From positions 4,960,001 through 5,024,000 of the forward strand of contig OZ271831.1 in NCBI GenBank assembly GCA_965601455.1: a DNA stretch of 64,000 nucleotides, written 5' to 3'. Each line of letters begins with the position of its first letter. Within the stretch, counting starts at the first letter, position 1. The position numbers and the translations under genes were made by a program. Below are positions 1-8,872 of the stretch, one piece after another. The notes under the pieces were generated by a model that had not been told where the DNA came from, made no database searches, and saw nothing but the letters and a program-made list of their open reading frames with translations. The DNA comes from JANQEU01 sp965601455. Lineage in GTDB: Bacteria; Bacteroidota; Bacteroidia; Cytophagales; Cyclobacteriaceae.

Positions 1-2679
1 TCGGAGGATGTCAGAATCCTTGCCTGGACAACCACACCGTGGACACTTCCATCAAACTGCGCCCTGGCCGTAGGAGAGAAAATACAGTATGCCAAGGTAA
101 AAACTTATAATCCTTACACCTATAAGCCGGTTTCAGTCATTCTAGCTAAAGAGTTGATTTCAAGGTTTTTCTCTGACAAAGCCAAAGATATCTCCATGGA
201 TGAATATACAGGTGGTGATAAGATTATTCCTTATAAAGTTGATAGCTCATGGCTAGGGAAAGACCTATTGGAGGTTCGATATGAGCAGCTAATGCCGTAT
301 GTCACAAACGAGGATCTTGAGGAAAACGGATTTCGTGTAATCCCAGGGGACTTTGTAACAACTGAGGAAGGAACAGGAGTTGTACACACTGCATCTGTTT
401 TTGGGGCAGACGACTTTCGAGTTAGCCAGCAGAACGGTGTTCCCGCGGTCATGATTGTTGATGAGAATGGTAAGCAGGCACCATTAGTTGATATCCAAGG
501 TAGGTTCGTTTCCGAGGTTACGGATTTTGCAGGTCGTTTCGTGAAAGAAGAGTACTATTCAGATGAGGAGAGAAGTAAAGCCGATTTTAAACCGACGGAT
601 GTCCTAATTGCGATAAAGCTCAAAGAAGACAATAAAGCATTTAAAGTAGAGAAGTACGAACACAGCTACCCACATTGTTGGCGAACTGATAAGCCAGTTT
701 TATACTATCCTTTGGATTCATGGTTCATTCGCACAACAGCCCTAAAGGATCGCTTGGTGGCATTGAACAATACTATCAACTGGAAACCAAAGAGTACAGG
801 TATAGGAAGGTTTGGAAACTGGTTAGAGAATTTAGTTGATTGGAACCTGAGTCGTTCACGCTACTGGGGTACCCCATTACCTATCTGGATATCGGAAGAC
901 CGGAAAGAGAAGAAGTGTATCGGAGGATTGAAGGAGCTACGTGAAGAAGTTGAAAAGTCAGTGAAAGCAGGATTCATGAATCAACCACTCGCTGAAGACT
1001 TTGATCTGCATCGACCTTATGTGGATGAGGTTGTCCTGGTTTCTGACTCGGGCCAGAAAATGTTTCGGGAACCTGATTTAATTGACGTATGGTTCGATTC
1101 TGGTGCTATGCCTTACGCTCAGTGGCATTTCCCATTTGAGAATAAAGAGAAGTTTGAAAGCAACTTTCCGGCAGATTTTATTGGGGAAGGAGTTGACCAA
1201 ACTCGGGGATGGTTTTTTACACTCCATGCGATTGCCGGGCTTCTTTATGACTCCGTGGCCTTTAAAAATGTTATGGCTAATGGCCTGGTCTTGGATAAGA
1301 ACGGGAATAAGATGTCAAAACGCCTGGGAAATGCAGTGAATCCATTTGAGACACTGGATAAGTTCGGCCCCGATGCTACCCGTTGGTACATGATTGCTAA
1401 TGCAAATCCATGGGACAATCTCAAGTTTGACTTAGACGGTGTACTTGAAGTTCAACGTAAATTATTTGGAACGCTGTCCAATACTTATTCTTTTTTCGCA
1501 TTGTATGCCAATCTTGATGGATTCGATAATTCGGGAGAAAGGGTTCCTCCCCAAGATCGGACAGAAAGCGACAGATGGATCTTAAGTAGACTTTTTACGG
1601 TATCCAGTGAAGTAGATATGGCTTACGATGATTATGAGCCTACAAGAGCAGCAAGAGCAGTGCAGTCCTTCGTAGTAGATGACTTAAGTAATTGGTATGT
1701 CAGGTTGAATAGAAAACGATTCTGGGTTGGGGATTATACGGACGATAAGAAGGCAGCCTATCAAACCCTATTTCAATGCCTTGAAACTGTGGCTAAATTG
1801 ATGTCCCCTCTTGCTCCGTTTTATGCCGACAAATTATTCCTGGATTTACACGGTCTCGGTAATGATGATTCACCGATTTCTGTTCATTTGTGTGATTTTC
1901 CGGCATACGATGAGTCTGCTGTAGATAAAGATCTGGAAGCACGAATGAAACTAGCCCAGACAGCAAGTTCATTAGTTCATTCTCTTCGTAAAAAAGAGAA
2001 AATTAAAGTTAGGCAGCCTTTGTCCAAAGTCATGATTCCAGTTTTAGATGAAACAATGAAACACCGTCTAGAACAGGTTCGCGACTTGATAATTTCTGAG
2101 ACGAACGTGAAGTCGATCGAATATCTTGGTGACGATAACGAAGTGTTAGTCAAGAAGATCAAACCAAATTTCCGAAAACTTGGGGCACAATATGGATCCA
2201 AACTGAAGTCAATCACACTAAAAATCAACGCATTTACAAAATCAGATATTTCCTTGCTCGAAAGTAAAGGGGAGTTTCAGTTGGATGTCGAAGGAGAGAT
2301 AATAGTCCTTACTCTTGAGGATGTGGAAATCGTATCTCAGGATATTCCAGGATGGCTTGTTGCTAATGAAGGAGACTTGACTGTAGCTTTGGATATTTCC
2401 ATTGATGAGGACCTTAGAAAAGAAGGAATAGCAAGGGACGTTGTTAATCGAATTCAAAATCTAAGAAAAGATAAGGGCCTTGATGTTCAAGATAAGATTC
2501 ACGTATCTTATTGTACGGAAGAGGATTTGGTAAAAAAAGCGATTGAAGAGAATAAGTCTTATATTCAACGTGAAACCCAATCGCTAGCTTTGGAGTATTT
2601 AGATAGAGTTTCTAATGGTGAAAGACTGGATATAGACGGTTTCGAACTTGATGTATCCATAGATGTGGTGAAAAAATGA
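1..2679 (+). CDS. ileS: Isoleucyl-tRNA synthetase, 5'-truncated by the window edge
   Basis: This enzyme charges tRNA-Ile with isoleucine in the cytoplasm. The reading frame is open from base 1, so the N-terminal part with the HIGH motif lies outside the window. Visible parts are the CP1 editing-domain motif WTTTPWTLPSN starting at base 25, SRSRYWGTPLPIW in the core, the KMSKR signature at bases 1309-1323, and an anticodon-binding C-terminal half. The SRSRYWGTP form and the absence of a C-terminal zinc finger point to the eukaryote-like (type 2) IleRS, a class in which mupirocin tolerance is known. The stop overlaps the lspA start by 4 bases (ATGA), so the two genes are translationally linked. 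An internal ATG at 154 is not the real start because the conserved editing motif lies before it. Confidence 0.97.
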   Translation, partial: SEDVRILAWTTTPWTLPSNCALAVGEKIQYAKVKTYNPYTYKPVSVILAKELISRFFSDKAKDISMDEYTGGDKIIPYKVDSSWLGKDLLEVRYEQLMPYVTNEDLEENGFRVIPGDFVTTEEGTGVVHTASVFGADDFRVSQQNGVPAVMIVDENGKQAPLVDIQGRFVSEVTDFAGRFVKEEYYSDEERSKADFKPTDVLIAIKLKEDNKAFKVEKYEHSYPHCWRTDKPVLYYPLDSWFIRTTALKDRLVALNNTINWKPKSTGIGRFGNWLENLVDWNLSRSRYWGTPLPIWISEDRKEKKCIGGLKELREEVEKSVKAGFMNQPLAEDFDLHRPYVDEVVLVSDSGQKMFREPDLIDVWFDSGAMPYAQWHFPFENKEKFESNFPADFIGEGVDQTRGWFFTLHAIAGLLYDSVAFKNVMANGLVLDKNGNKMSKRLGNAVNPFETLDKFGPDATRWYMIANANPWDNLKFDLDGVLEVQRKLFGTLSNTYSFFALYANLDGFDNSGERVPPQDRTESDRWILSRLFTVSSEVDMAYDDYEPTRAARAVQSFVVDDLSNWYVRLNRKRFWVGDYTDDKKAAYQTLFQCLETVAKLMSPLAPFYADKLFLDLHGLGNDDSPISVHLCDFPAYDESAVDKDLEARMKLAQTASSLVHSLRKKEKIKVRQPLSKVMIPVLDETMKHRLEQVRDLIISETNVKSIEYLGDDNEVLVKKIKPNFRKLGAQYGSKLKSITLKINAFTKSDISLLESKGEFQLDVEGEIIVLTLEDVEIVSQDIPGWLVANEGDLTVALDISIDEDLRKEGIARDVVNRIQNLRKDKGLDVQDKIHVSYCTEEDLVKKAIEENKSYIQRETQSLALEYLDRVSNGERLDIDGFELDVSIDVVKK

Positions 2680-3296
2680 AAAGAAAACCGGCAATAATAT
2701 ACTTCTTGGTAGCCTTCGTTGTAATTGCTATTGACCAGTACTCTAAATACCTGGTCCATGCTAATATGAGTATGGGTACTAGAGGGCAGATAAAGATATT
2801 TGGAGACTGGTTTAAGCTACATTATTTGACCAATCCGGGAATGGCTTTTGGCATGGAGCTACCATTTGAGAATGCCAAGGTTATCCTCACCCTATTTCGT
2901 CTGGGAGCCATGTTTGCAATTGGGTACTACCTGTACTATATGTACAAGAAGGAAGCACCATCGGGGTTACTGGTATGCATTGCTATGATTCTGGGAGGAG
3001 CAATTGGAAACCTTATTGATAGCATTTTTTATGGAGTCTGGTTAGATAATGCACCTTTTGACTCGCCAACACCATGGTTTTATGGTCAGGTGGTGGACAT
3101 GTTTTACATTGACATCTGGGAGGGTCGAATTGCAGATTGGGTACCGATATTTGGAGGGGACTATATGGCTCTTTGGCCAGTCTTTAATGTGGCGGATGCA
3201 TCAATTTTTATTGGAATCACTATAATCCTCATCTTTCAGAAATCATTCTTTAAGCAGGAAGATGAGGAACTAACTGAGGCTAAAGCGAGGTCCTAA
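2676..3296 (+). CDS. lspA: Lipoprotein signal peptidase II
   Basis: This inner-membrane aspartyl protease removes signal peptides from prolipoproteins after lipidation. The 206-residue product has about four membrane segments and the family boxes: AIDQYSKY near the N-terminus, TNPGMAFGM, GGAIGNLID (first catalytic Asp) and FNVADASIFIG (second catalytic Asp). An insertion of about 35 residues between the two Asp boxes makes it longer than the roughly 160 residues of E. coli LspA; long forms are usual in Bacteroidota. The start codon overlaps the ileS stop. The 3' end overlaps the stop codon of the convergent gene by exactly 4 bases. Lipoproteins elsewhere in the window are its likely substrates. 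Confidence 0.96.
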   Translation: MKRKPAIIYFLVAFVVIAIDQYSKYLVHANMSMGTRGQIKIFGDWFKLHYLTNPGMAFGMELPFENAKVILTLFRLGAMFAIGYYLYYMYKKEAPSGLLVCIAMILGGAIGNLIDSIFYGVWLDNAPFDSPTPWFYGQVVDMFYIDIWEGRIADWVPIFGGDYMALWPVFNVADASIFIGITIILIFQKSFFKQEDEELTEAKARS

Positions 3297-3679
3297 TTAA
3301 CGTTATACTTCGTTTTAATTTCTTTTTGTCGTCTTAGATAGGTTTTGTACTGATAGCTACTTAGTATTTTCTTCATTTCGGCATTTCTTGATTTCTGAAT
3401 TTCACGACGAATGGTTTTTTTTCTTGAAGGAGAGACATCAATGGCTAGATCTACGCTTTGAAGCCTTTTGTCATATTTCCGTGTGATTTCTTCATAGTAT
3501 CTTTTTTGATTACCTGATAGATCAAGTTGTTCGAAGTACTTGTCTTGATCCTTCATAAAGACAGCCATCATTTCCGGAGACATATCCTGTCCGGTGCCTA
3601 TAAAAGAGCTGAAGATCAGCCCACATAGAAACAGTGTTTTTAGTATCTCCAAGTATGGTCGTAAGAGGATCTTTTTCAT
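3293..3679 (-). CDS. Small secreted helical protein of unknown function
   Basis: The 128-residue product starts with a basic stretch and a hydrophobic segment (about residues 8-30) ending near GTGQD, a typical exported leader. The mature part is very polar and mostly helical, rich in Lys, Arg, Glu, Tyr and Met, with spaced basic residues. Length and composition recall Spy/CpxP-like periplasmic helical proteins, but I see no LTxxQ motif, so this is only an analogy. It is transcribed against lspA and its stop codon lies inside the lspA stop (CTAA). No partner gene follows on the same strand. Confidence 0.7.
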   Translation of the reverse strand: MKKILLRPYLEILKTLFLCGLIFSSFIGTGQDMSPEMMAVFMKDQDKYFEQLDLSGNQKRYYEEITRKYDKRLQSVDLAIDVSPSRKKTIRREIQKSRNAEMKKILSSYQYKTYLRRQKEIKTKYNVN

Positions 3680-3784
3680 CTAAAATGATTTTAAATAATT
3701 ATTAAAACTAGAAGTCAATATAAATATTGTTCAATGACCGTAATAGTAAATTTCCACTTGTCGAATAATCTGTGAATTCTGTCG

Positions 3785-3811
3785 TTGGTGGATTATACAA
3801 TGATATTTTTG
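3785..3811 (+). promoter_or_regulatory. Weak candidate promoter for the envelope cluster
   Basis: TATTTTTG at 3804-3811 fits the Bacteroidota -7 consensus TAnnTTTG. TTG at 3785-3787 could be the -33 element, but the spacer is only 16 bases. The site lies about 100 bases upstream of the lipoprotein gene at 3911, inside the 231-base gap 3680-3910, which holds nothing else recognisable. Confidence 0.25.
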
Positions 3812-3910
3812 CAGTTTCTTGGAAGCCTTTGGCAGCTTTAAAGGTCTTTATCTGAAGAATTGGAACGCAAATTGCTTTGTAGAAAAACTTAAAATAGTAA
3901 GGTAAGTTTT

Positions 3911-4420
3911 ATGATTAGCTCTAAAAACAGTTTTATCAGTACCTATTTATCTGTAGGCCTGATTTTCGTCATTATGATCGGTGTCCCTTCTTGTAAGAGC
4001 AAGAAGAAGTTAGCCGAAATATCAAATGAATCAACAGTTGAAGTCCCTGAACCTGTAGAGGAGGAAATACCCGCTCCTATGGAAGAGGAGGTTATTGAGA
4101 ATCCTGAAAAAAGAGTAGCCGTCTACGAGCCTACTCTTTCGGAAAGACTGGACGATCATTTTCTATCTATCGCGCGGGCTACGACCGTATCTTCCGCAAA
4201 TATGGAGATACAGGAAGCTCTACAATTGTTTAGTACGGGAAACGCTCCCGTTTTAATCATTTTCTATCAGGCTAATGGGCAGGAAGATTATGACGAACCA
4301 ACAACCATCGAGAAGTACCTCAACTACTTGAAGGATACACGTAAAAGCACGGCAAAAGTCGAAGAAATGGTTATGGATGACTATGGCCGTATTAAGGAAT
4401 TGGTTTTGGTAAGGAAATAA
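3911..4420 (+). CDS. Predicted lipoprotein, first gene of the LRR envelope cluster
   Basis: The 169-residue product has a long hydrophobic leader ending in GVPSCKSKKK, a plausible lipobox with Cys at about residue 28, followed by a basic patch. Residues 38-65 are an acidic, proline-rich linker. The C-terminal half (about 75-169) looks like a compact domain containing NAPVLIIFYQ and TIEKYLNYLKD; I do not recognise it. It lies 7 bases upstream of the next gene on the same strand and so is probably co-transcribed with the following secreted proteins. It may anchor to the outer membrane or face the periplasm. The function is unknown. Confidence 0.75.
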   Translation: MISSKNSFISTYLSVGLIFVIMIGVPSCKSKKKLAEISNESTVEVPEPVEEEIPAPMEEEVIENPEKRVAVYEPTLSERLDDHFLSIARATTVSSANMEIQEALQLFSTGNAPVLIIFYQANGQEDYDEPTTIEKYLNYLKDTRKSTAKVEEMVMDDYGRIKELVLVRK

Positions 4421-4427
4421 GAAAACA

Positions 4428-4991
4428 ATGAGAAATTTACTATTATTTATATGTATCCTACTAGGATACTCGGCTTTCTCACAGGATTCAATTGATCCTC
4501 GGAGAAAGCAGGCGATCGACTCACTCGCGTTGGAAAAAGTGCGCGATTTGAGCAAGTACATAAGCATCATTGGATCAAAGGATACTGAATACTCTGAGGC
4601 TACTCGTGTGATGGATAGGGCGGAAGAGCTTTTTGCCCAGGGTAGTGAAATGGGAGTTTCGTCGCTAAATAGGGAACAGATCAGTTACTATCAAGTAAGA
4701 GAGTATTTTGAACGATTGATGGCTCTCAATTATGATGAGGTGACCATTAAATGGTACGATATTCACTACATCAGCGATCTTGAAAGGCAACCAGATGGAA
4801 CATTTGTAGGAGTAATTACCATATATCAACGTTTTGAAGGCAGAACAGACGATGGCTTATCCTATAAAGACACAACTAAAAAGGACATTACCATCTATGT
4901 TCAGCAAAAACAGACACAAATCGCAGGTCGCACAATCGAATTTTGGGATGTACTGTTAGGAGATATCAGGGTGACCGAAACTACTGTATGA
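4428..4991 (+). CDS. Secreted protein with a probable NTF2-like domain
   Basis: The 187-residue product has a signal peptide (MRNLLLFICILLGYSAFSQ) and a mature mixed alpha/beta domain. Its helix-helix-strand layout, with a central conserved YFERLMALNYDEV-type stretch and late beta strands (FVGVITIYQRF, KDITIYVQQ), suggests an NTF2-like fold; this is inference. The same pattern, with similar spacing, occurs in the N-terminal 180 residues of the LRR protein encoded two genes downstream, so the two look like paralogous domains. Its stop overlaps the start of the next gene (ATGA), which indicates an operon. Confidence 0.75.
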   Translation: MRNLLLFICILLGYSAFSQDSIDPRRKQAIDSLALEKVRDLSKYISIIGSKDTEYSEATRVMDRAEELFAQGSEMGVSSLNREQISYYQVREYFERLMALNYDEVTIKWYDIHYISDLERQPDGTFVGVITIYQRFEGRTDDGLSYKDTTKKDITIYVQQKQTQIAGRTIEFWDVLLGDIRVTETTV

Positions 4992-5806
4992 GGAGATTGA
5001 TGTATCTCCTCCTTTTCATTCCCGTCAGTTTGCTCGGACAGGGTGGTCTTATGGATGAAATGAAAAGCGAAGAGGAGCTTTTAAAGGCGTCAACAAAGCA
5101 GTTGAATCAGTTTTTTAGGCGATTCAATGGAGAAGAAGACGAAAACGGAAATAGGTATTACCCATCGGATAGAAAGTATCGTGATGTGCGACTCCGACGA
5201 AAATATTTTCCTATCCTCTTTCGTCCCGATAGCAACTTTGATAGGGAATTGCTACTATCTTTTGTGACGGATATGACGGACAAGAACGACCCTGTTTTCA
5301 TCAATCTACATACTCCGGGGTTAGTAGCGGAAGTTAAAGCGCAATTCAAAAAGGGAAACCGTAATGAAAGTGTGTTTCTGTATATGCTGATTCAGCCACA
5401 AGGAAAGGGATATGAATGGGTTATTTCAGACGTTTACCACAATCGCTATGAGCAAACATTCGACAAAAAGGAGGGGTCGGAAAAACCATTTATACACCCA
5501 ATGAGTCATGAGTTAACATTCATGAACCTTAATAAGGCTTTCCGAAATGGAAGACCGGAATCTTATACGCTGGATTCATTTTCCCCCGACTATCTGTCAA
5601 TTTTCTTATATGAGATGAATACTGGAGTATTGGGTTTCGAGACAGTTGAGGAAGTGAAATTTCATCTGTTCGGAATTTCTGGCTGGTACATAGAGATAAC
5701 AAATTATAACCAGGTAGGTGGCAATTCTGGATGGTTAATATCAAATTTGGCTGCTGTAAATGATGATGAGAAAGATAGGATCAGGGAATATGTTTACGGG
5801 AAGTAG
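4988..5806 (+). CDS. Secreted protein of unknown function in the LRR envelope cluster
   Basis: The start at 4988 is chosen because it gives a clean signal peptide (MRRLMYLLLFIPVSLLGQ) and overlaps the previous stop as ATGA; the longer frame from 4943 would hide the leader inside the preceding gene. The 272-residue product has a mature part rich in aromatic residues with alternating strands, including RDVRLRRKYFPILF, VFLYMLIQP and GYEWVISDVYHNRYE. No transmembrane segment follows the leader, so it is probably periplasmic. I do not recognise the family. The gene overlaps the start of the LRR gene by 17 bases, so the two are likely translated from one message. Confidence 0.75.
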   Translation: MRRLMYLLLFIPVSLLGQGGLMDEMKSEEELLKASTKQLNQFFRRFNGEEDENGNRYYPSDRKYRDVRLRRKYFPILFRPDSNFDRELLLSFVTDMTDKNDPVFINLHTPGLVAEVKAQFKKGNRNESVFLYMLIQPQGKGYEWVISDVYHNRYEQTFDKKEGSEKPFIHPMSHELTFMNLNKAFRNGRPESYTLDSFSPDYLSIFLYEMNTGVLGFETVEEVKFHLFGISGWYIEITNYNQVGGNSGWLISNLAAVNDDEKDRIREYVYGK

Positions 5807-8213
5807 AATCCCGATTCTTCTGTGCTTACTTTTCTTTTTTCTTAGTGCTTCTGCCCAGGATAATGAGACCTCTAAAGTCGATGACCCTACCATTGACAAG
5901 GTTAGGGGCCTGGTTAGTTATTATCGTTTTCTTCTCAACTCCATAGGAAACGCTCGAACACCAACCAGCGAAAAGGAAATAATTATTTCCGAAAGCTATC
6001 TGAAAGTTTTTGATGATGAAGAAGTTCAGATTGAAGACGATTTGGTGGAGAACCGTACGGCTATAGTCAATAAGAACATTCAGGCATACTTAAGAGATGT
6101 AGATTTCTTCTTTAAGGAAATTCGATTTGACTTCAGCGAAATAAGGGTAGAAGTAGATACGACGGAGAACGGCGATCTGTTCTACCTCGCCTCCTTCCTC
6201 AGTTCAATTCAGGGTCAGACACTCGAAGGTGATTCCATTCAATTGACCCAGGATCGATTCATGGAAGTAAATGAAGGACCATCCGGACTTAAAATTGTCA
6301 GTGTTTACACCACCAAAGTGAGTAAAGAAAAACTTTTTCAGGAATGGTGGGATGATCTAAGTGTTCAATGGCAATTCTACTTTTCGAAGGTTATGGATTC
6401 ACAGATCTCTCCAATGCCTTTGGATATTATACTACAAATGGAAGATCTTGACTCGTTGGACCTATCAATGGCTTTTTGGCTCGAAGATATCAAACCTCTT
6501 TCGATGCTTCGTAAACTTAAATATGTTAATCTTAGCAATACCGTCATAAAAGACCTAACACCACTTAGATACGCTCAGCGGCTGGAATCGCTCGACATAA
6601 GTTACACGTTGGTTCCAGATCTTTCAGTACTCAGGTATTTTCCAAAGCTTAACTATTTGAAAATAAATGGCAATAGCTACTACGACCTGATTGGCCTTCA
6701 AGGTTCCAAAAAGCTCAAGATTCTTGAGGCCAACGAACTGAATGTGACTTCATATTCACCATTGTCATCTTTGACCGGACTAAATGAATTATATCTATCA
6801 GGAACAGGGATTAGTTCTGTTCAACCGGTATTGAGCATGCCAAATCTTGTCAAACTTGACATAAGTAGTACTCAGGTTCGGAGCTTATCAGGTTTGGAAA
6901 ACCTAATGGATCTAGACTATTTGATGATCGATTCTACTCCCATTGAAAAATTGGATCCTTTGGGAAAATTGGAAAATTTAGAGTACCTGAGCCTTGAAGA
7001 GACATCTGTTTCAGACCTTTCTCCATTAAATGATCACCCCTCTTTGAGGAGAATAGAGGCAGACTTCACAAAAATAGATGAGAAGGACATCGCTTCTTTT
7101 ATGCAGAAAAACCCTTCTATTGTTGTAGCTGCAAACACAGAAAAGACCATGGAATGGTGGGAGGGTCTTAATTCCAACTGGAGAACATTTTTGGAATCAA
7201 AATATCAACTGTCCAGCGATCCGAATGTTGAGGAGGTGATTAGGGTATTACAAGAAGATAGTCTTGATATAAGCGCATTAAGCATGGTGAATGGCTCGCC
7301 ACTATCTTCCTTTGGTCAATTACGCTATTTAAACATTGATAGTACAGAGATTGGTGATTTGAGTTTTGTTACTAAGCTACCAAAGCTTGTGGTACTAAAA
7401 ATGAACTCCACACCGGTGGATGATATTTCGGTACTTATTGCAAACAATCAGCTTACGATATTAGAGTTATCCTCGACAAAGATCGAGTCCATTTCTCCAC
7501 TACTTAGCTTACGCCTATTAAATTATCTTGTCATAGAAAATACTAATGTCCCGGAATCCGAAGTGCTAAGAATGCTGGATAATAACCAGGATCTGTTGAT
7601 TGTTTATCGGACCAGGACCCTATTAAATTGGTGGAACACCCTTCCTCCGGAGTGGAAAAGTGTTTTCAATCCGGAAAATGCTCAAACGATGGATGCCATG
7701 AAACTCCATTTCTTGACGCAACAGGAGGAACTTGAAATTAGAGATGTTGCAATTACGTCCTTAGCACCATTGAGTCAATTTTCAAGGCTTAAGTCTTTAA
7801 GGCTGGATAATACAGAAGTGATTTCACTGCTAGAGCTATCAGCTAACAGAACCATAACAGATATACACTACAAAAGAGGCCCGCTATACTCCTTAAATGG
7901 ATTAGAGTCAATCAAACAATTACGAGTCCTAAGCTTTGCCAATACTCCGGTTGAGGATCTAAGTCCGATTGCTAAACTAAAAGAGCTAGAATTCCTGGAT
8001 TGTTCTGGAACTCAGATAAAAAGTATTAAGGACTTATCTGATTTAAAGAATCTTAAGCACCTGGATATTTCCAATACGCGGGCATGGAGGTTGCATTGGT
8101 TGCATGAAATTGAAAACCTGGAAAAGCTCATATGTTTTAACACAAGAGTAAATGATAGAAAAATTGAGGAATTTCAAGAGGTATTTCCTCAATGCTTAAT
8201 TACCTATTATTAA
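5790..8213 (+). CDS. Secreted leucine-rich-repeat protein with three WW modules
   Basis: The start at 5790 gives the leader MFTGSRIPILLCLLFFFLSASAQ; the ATGs at 5760-5766 would add a polar extension. The 807-residue product has a signal peptide, then a domain resembling the secreted protein at 4428 (residues about 25-180). Three units follow, each opened by a WW-x2-L-x4-W-x3-F motif near residues 184, 453 and 612. Each unit is followed by internalin-like LRRs of about 22 residues with repeated LxxLxxLxLSxTxIxDLxPL patterns. LRRs usually form a curved binding surface, so a role in protein or glycan recognition is likely; the partner is unknown. No C-terminal sorting domain or membrane anchor is visible, so a periplasmic location is favoured. 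Confidence 0.85.
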   Translation: MFTGSRIPILLCLLFFFLSASAQDNETSKVDDPTIDKVRGLVSYYRFLLNSIGNARTPTSEKEIIISESYLKVFDDEEVQIEDDLVENRTAIVNKNIQAYLRDVDFFFKEIRFDFSEIRVEVDTTENGDLFYLASFLSSIQGQTLEGDSIQLTQDRFMEVNEGPSGLKIVSVYTTKVSKEKLFQEWWDDLSVQWQFYFSKVMDSQISPMPLDIILQMEDLDSLDLSMAFWLEDIKPLSMLRKLKYVNLSNTVIKDLTPLRYAQRLESLDISYTLVPDLSVLRYFPKLNYLKINGNSYYDLIGLQGSKKLKILEANELNVTSYSPLSSLTGLNELYLSGTGISSVQPVLSMPNLVKLDISSTQVRSLSGLENLMDLDYLMIDSTPIEKLDPLGKLENLEYLSLEETSVSDLSPLNDHPSLRRIEADFTKIDEKDIASFMQKNPSIVVAANTEKTMEWWEGLNSNWRTFLESKYQLSSDPNVEEVIRVLQEDSLDISALSMVNGSPLSSFGQLRYLNIDSTEIGDLSFVTKLPKLVVLKMNSTPVDDISVLIANNQLTILELSSTKIESISPLLSLRLLNYLVIENTNVPESEVLRMLDNNQDLLIVYRTRTLLNWWNTLPPEWKSVFNPENAQTMDAMKLHFLTQQEELEIRDVAITSLAPLSQFSRLKSLRLDNTEVISLLELSANRTITDIHYKRGPLYSLNGLESIKQLRVLSFANTPVEDLSPIAKLKELEFLDCSGTQIKSIKDLSDLKNLKHLDISNTRAWRLHWLHEIENLEKLICFNTRVNDRKIEEFQEVFPQCLITYY

Positions 8214-8255
8214 CTTTGCTTTCCAGCTTAATTATACCAGCAGAACTCAATAGTA

Positions 8256-8867
8256 ATGAACATGTTATCTCTCAGATTTTTGTCTGTCACCATCGCATTA
8301 TTACTGTCTATTTCATCACTTGCCCAGGAAGAAAATCTTTCTGACCGATTTGTCCGGGTTATGGCTGAGTCGGAAACTTATGAGGCGTATAAGGTCATCC
8401 GTATCGATCGATTAAATACGTTTTGGCAGGTAGTTGGCGATAGTCTTACGGCATATCAAAATAGCATTTCCGGATTAAACTCAACGGTGGAAGGCCTTGA
8501 AGTTCAAATCACCGAGCAAAACAAGCAGATAGATGAACTCAACTCAAGTCTTAATCAGAGCAAAACGTTAAACGATAGCATAGATTTTTTGGGTATCACT
8601 TTTGAAAAGTGGGTATATCACGCAATAGTTTGGATTGTTATCGCCGGTTTATTAGTGGCATCCATATTCTTCTTTGGTATGTATAAAAGAAGTAATCTTA
8701 TTACAGAGAGATCGGTTAAAGAGTTAGCTGCGTTGACGTCTGAATACGATGACTTCAAAGATAAATCCAGGGAAAAACAAGTCAAGCTAAAAAGAGAACT
8801 CCAAACTACCGTTAACACATTAGAAGAGGTACGTCGAAGTAAGGCCGTTAGATCAAACGTTAGCTAA
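8256..8867 (+). CDS. Exported membrane-anchored coiled-coil protein
   Basis: The 203-residue product has a signal peptide (cleavage near SLAQ), a coiled coil at about residues 65-110 (STVEGLEVQITEQNKQIDEL), one transmembrane helix at about 122-145 (WVYHAIVWIVIAGLLVASIFFF) and a second, charged coiled coil after it. This gives an outside coil, membrane and inside coil layout suited to a scaffold or sensor. I recall similar Bacteroidota proteins carrying the label tRNA (guanine-N1)-methyltransferase, but nothing here resembles a methyltransferase, so I do not use that name. It follows the LRR gene by 42 bases and precedes the ureohydrolase by 5, so it may be co-transcribed with both. Confidence 0.8.
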   Translation: MNMLSLRFLSVTIALLLSISSLAQEENLSDRFVRVMAESETYEAYKVIRIDRLNTFWQVVGDSLTAYQNSISGLNSTVEGLEVQITEQNKQIDELNSSLNQSKTLNDSIDFLGITFEKWVYHAIVWIVIAGLLVASIFFFGMYKRSNLITERSVKELAALTSEYDDFKDKSREKQVKLKRELQTTVNTLEEVRRSKAVRSNVS

Positions 8868-8872
8868 AATTC

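Noticed and set aside
4943..4987. Start of the third cluster gene at 4943.
   Set aside because: The extra residues overlap the previous gene and hide the signal peptide; the ATGA overlap at 4988 is the better start.
8256..8867. Naming this protein a tRNA (guanine-N1)-methyltransferase.
   Set aside because: It has a signal peptide, coiled coils and one membrane helix and no methyltransferase motif; the name seems to be a transferred mislabel.
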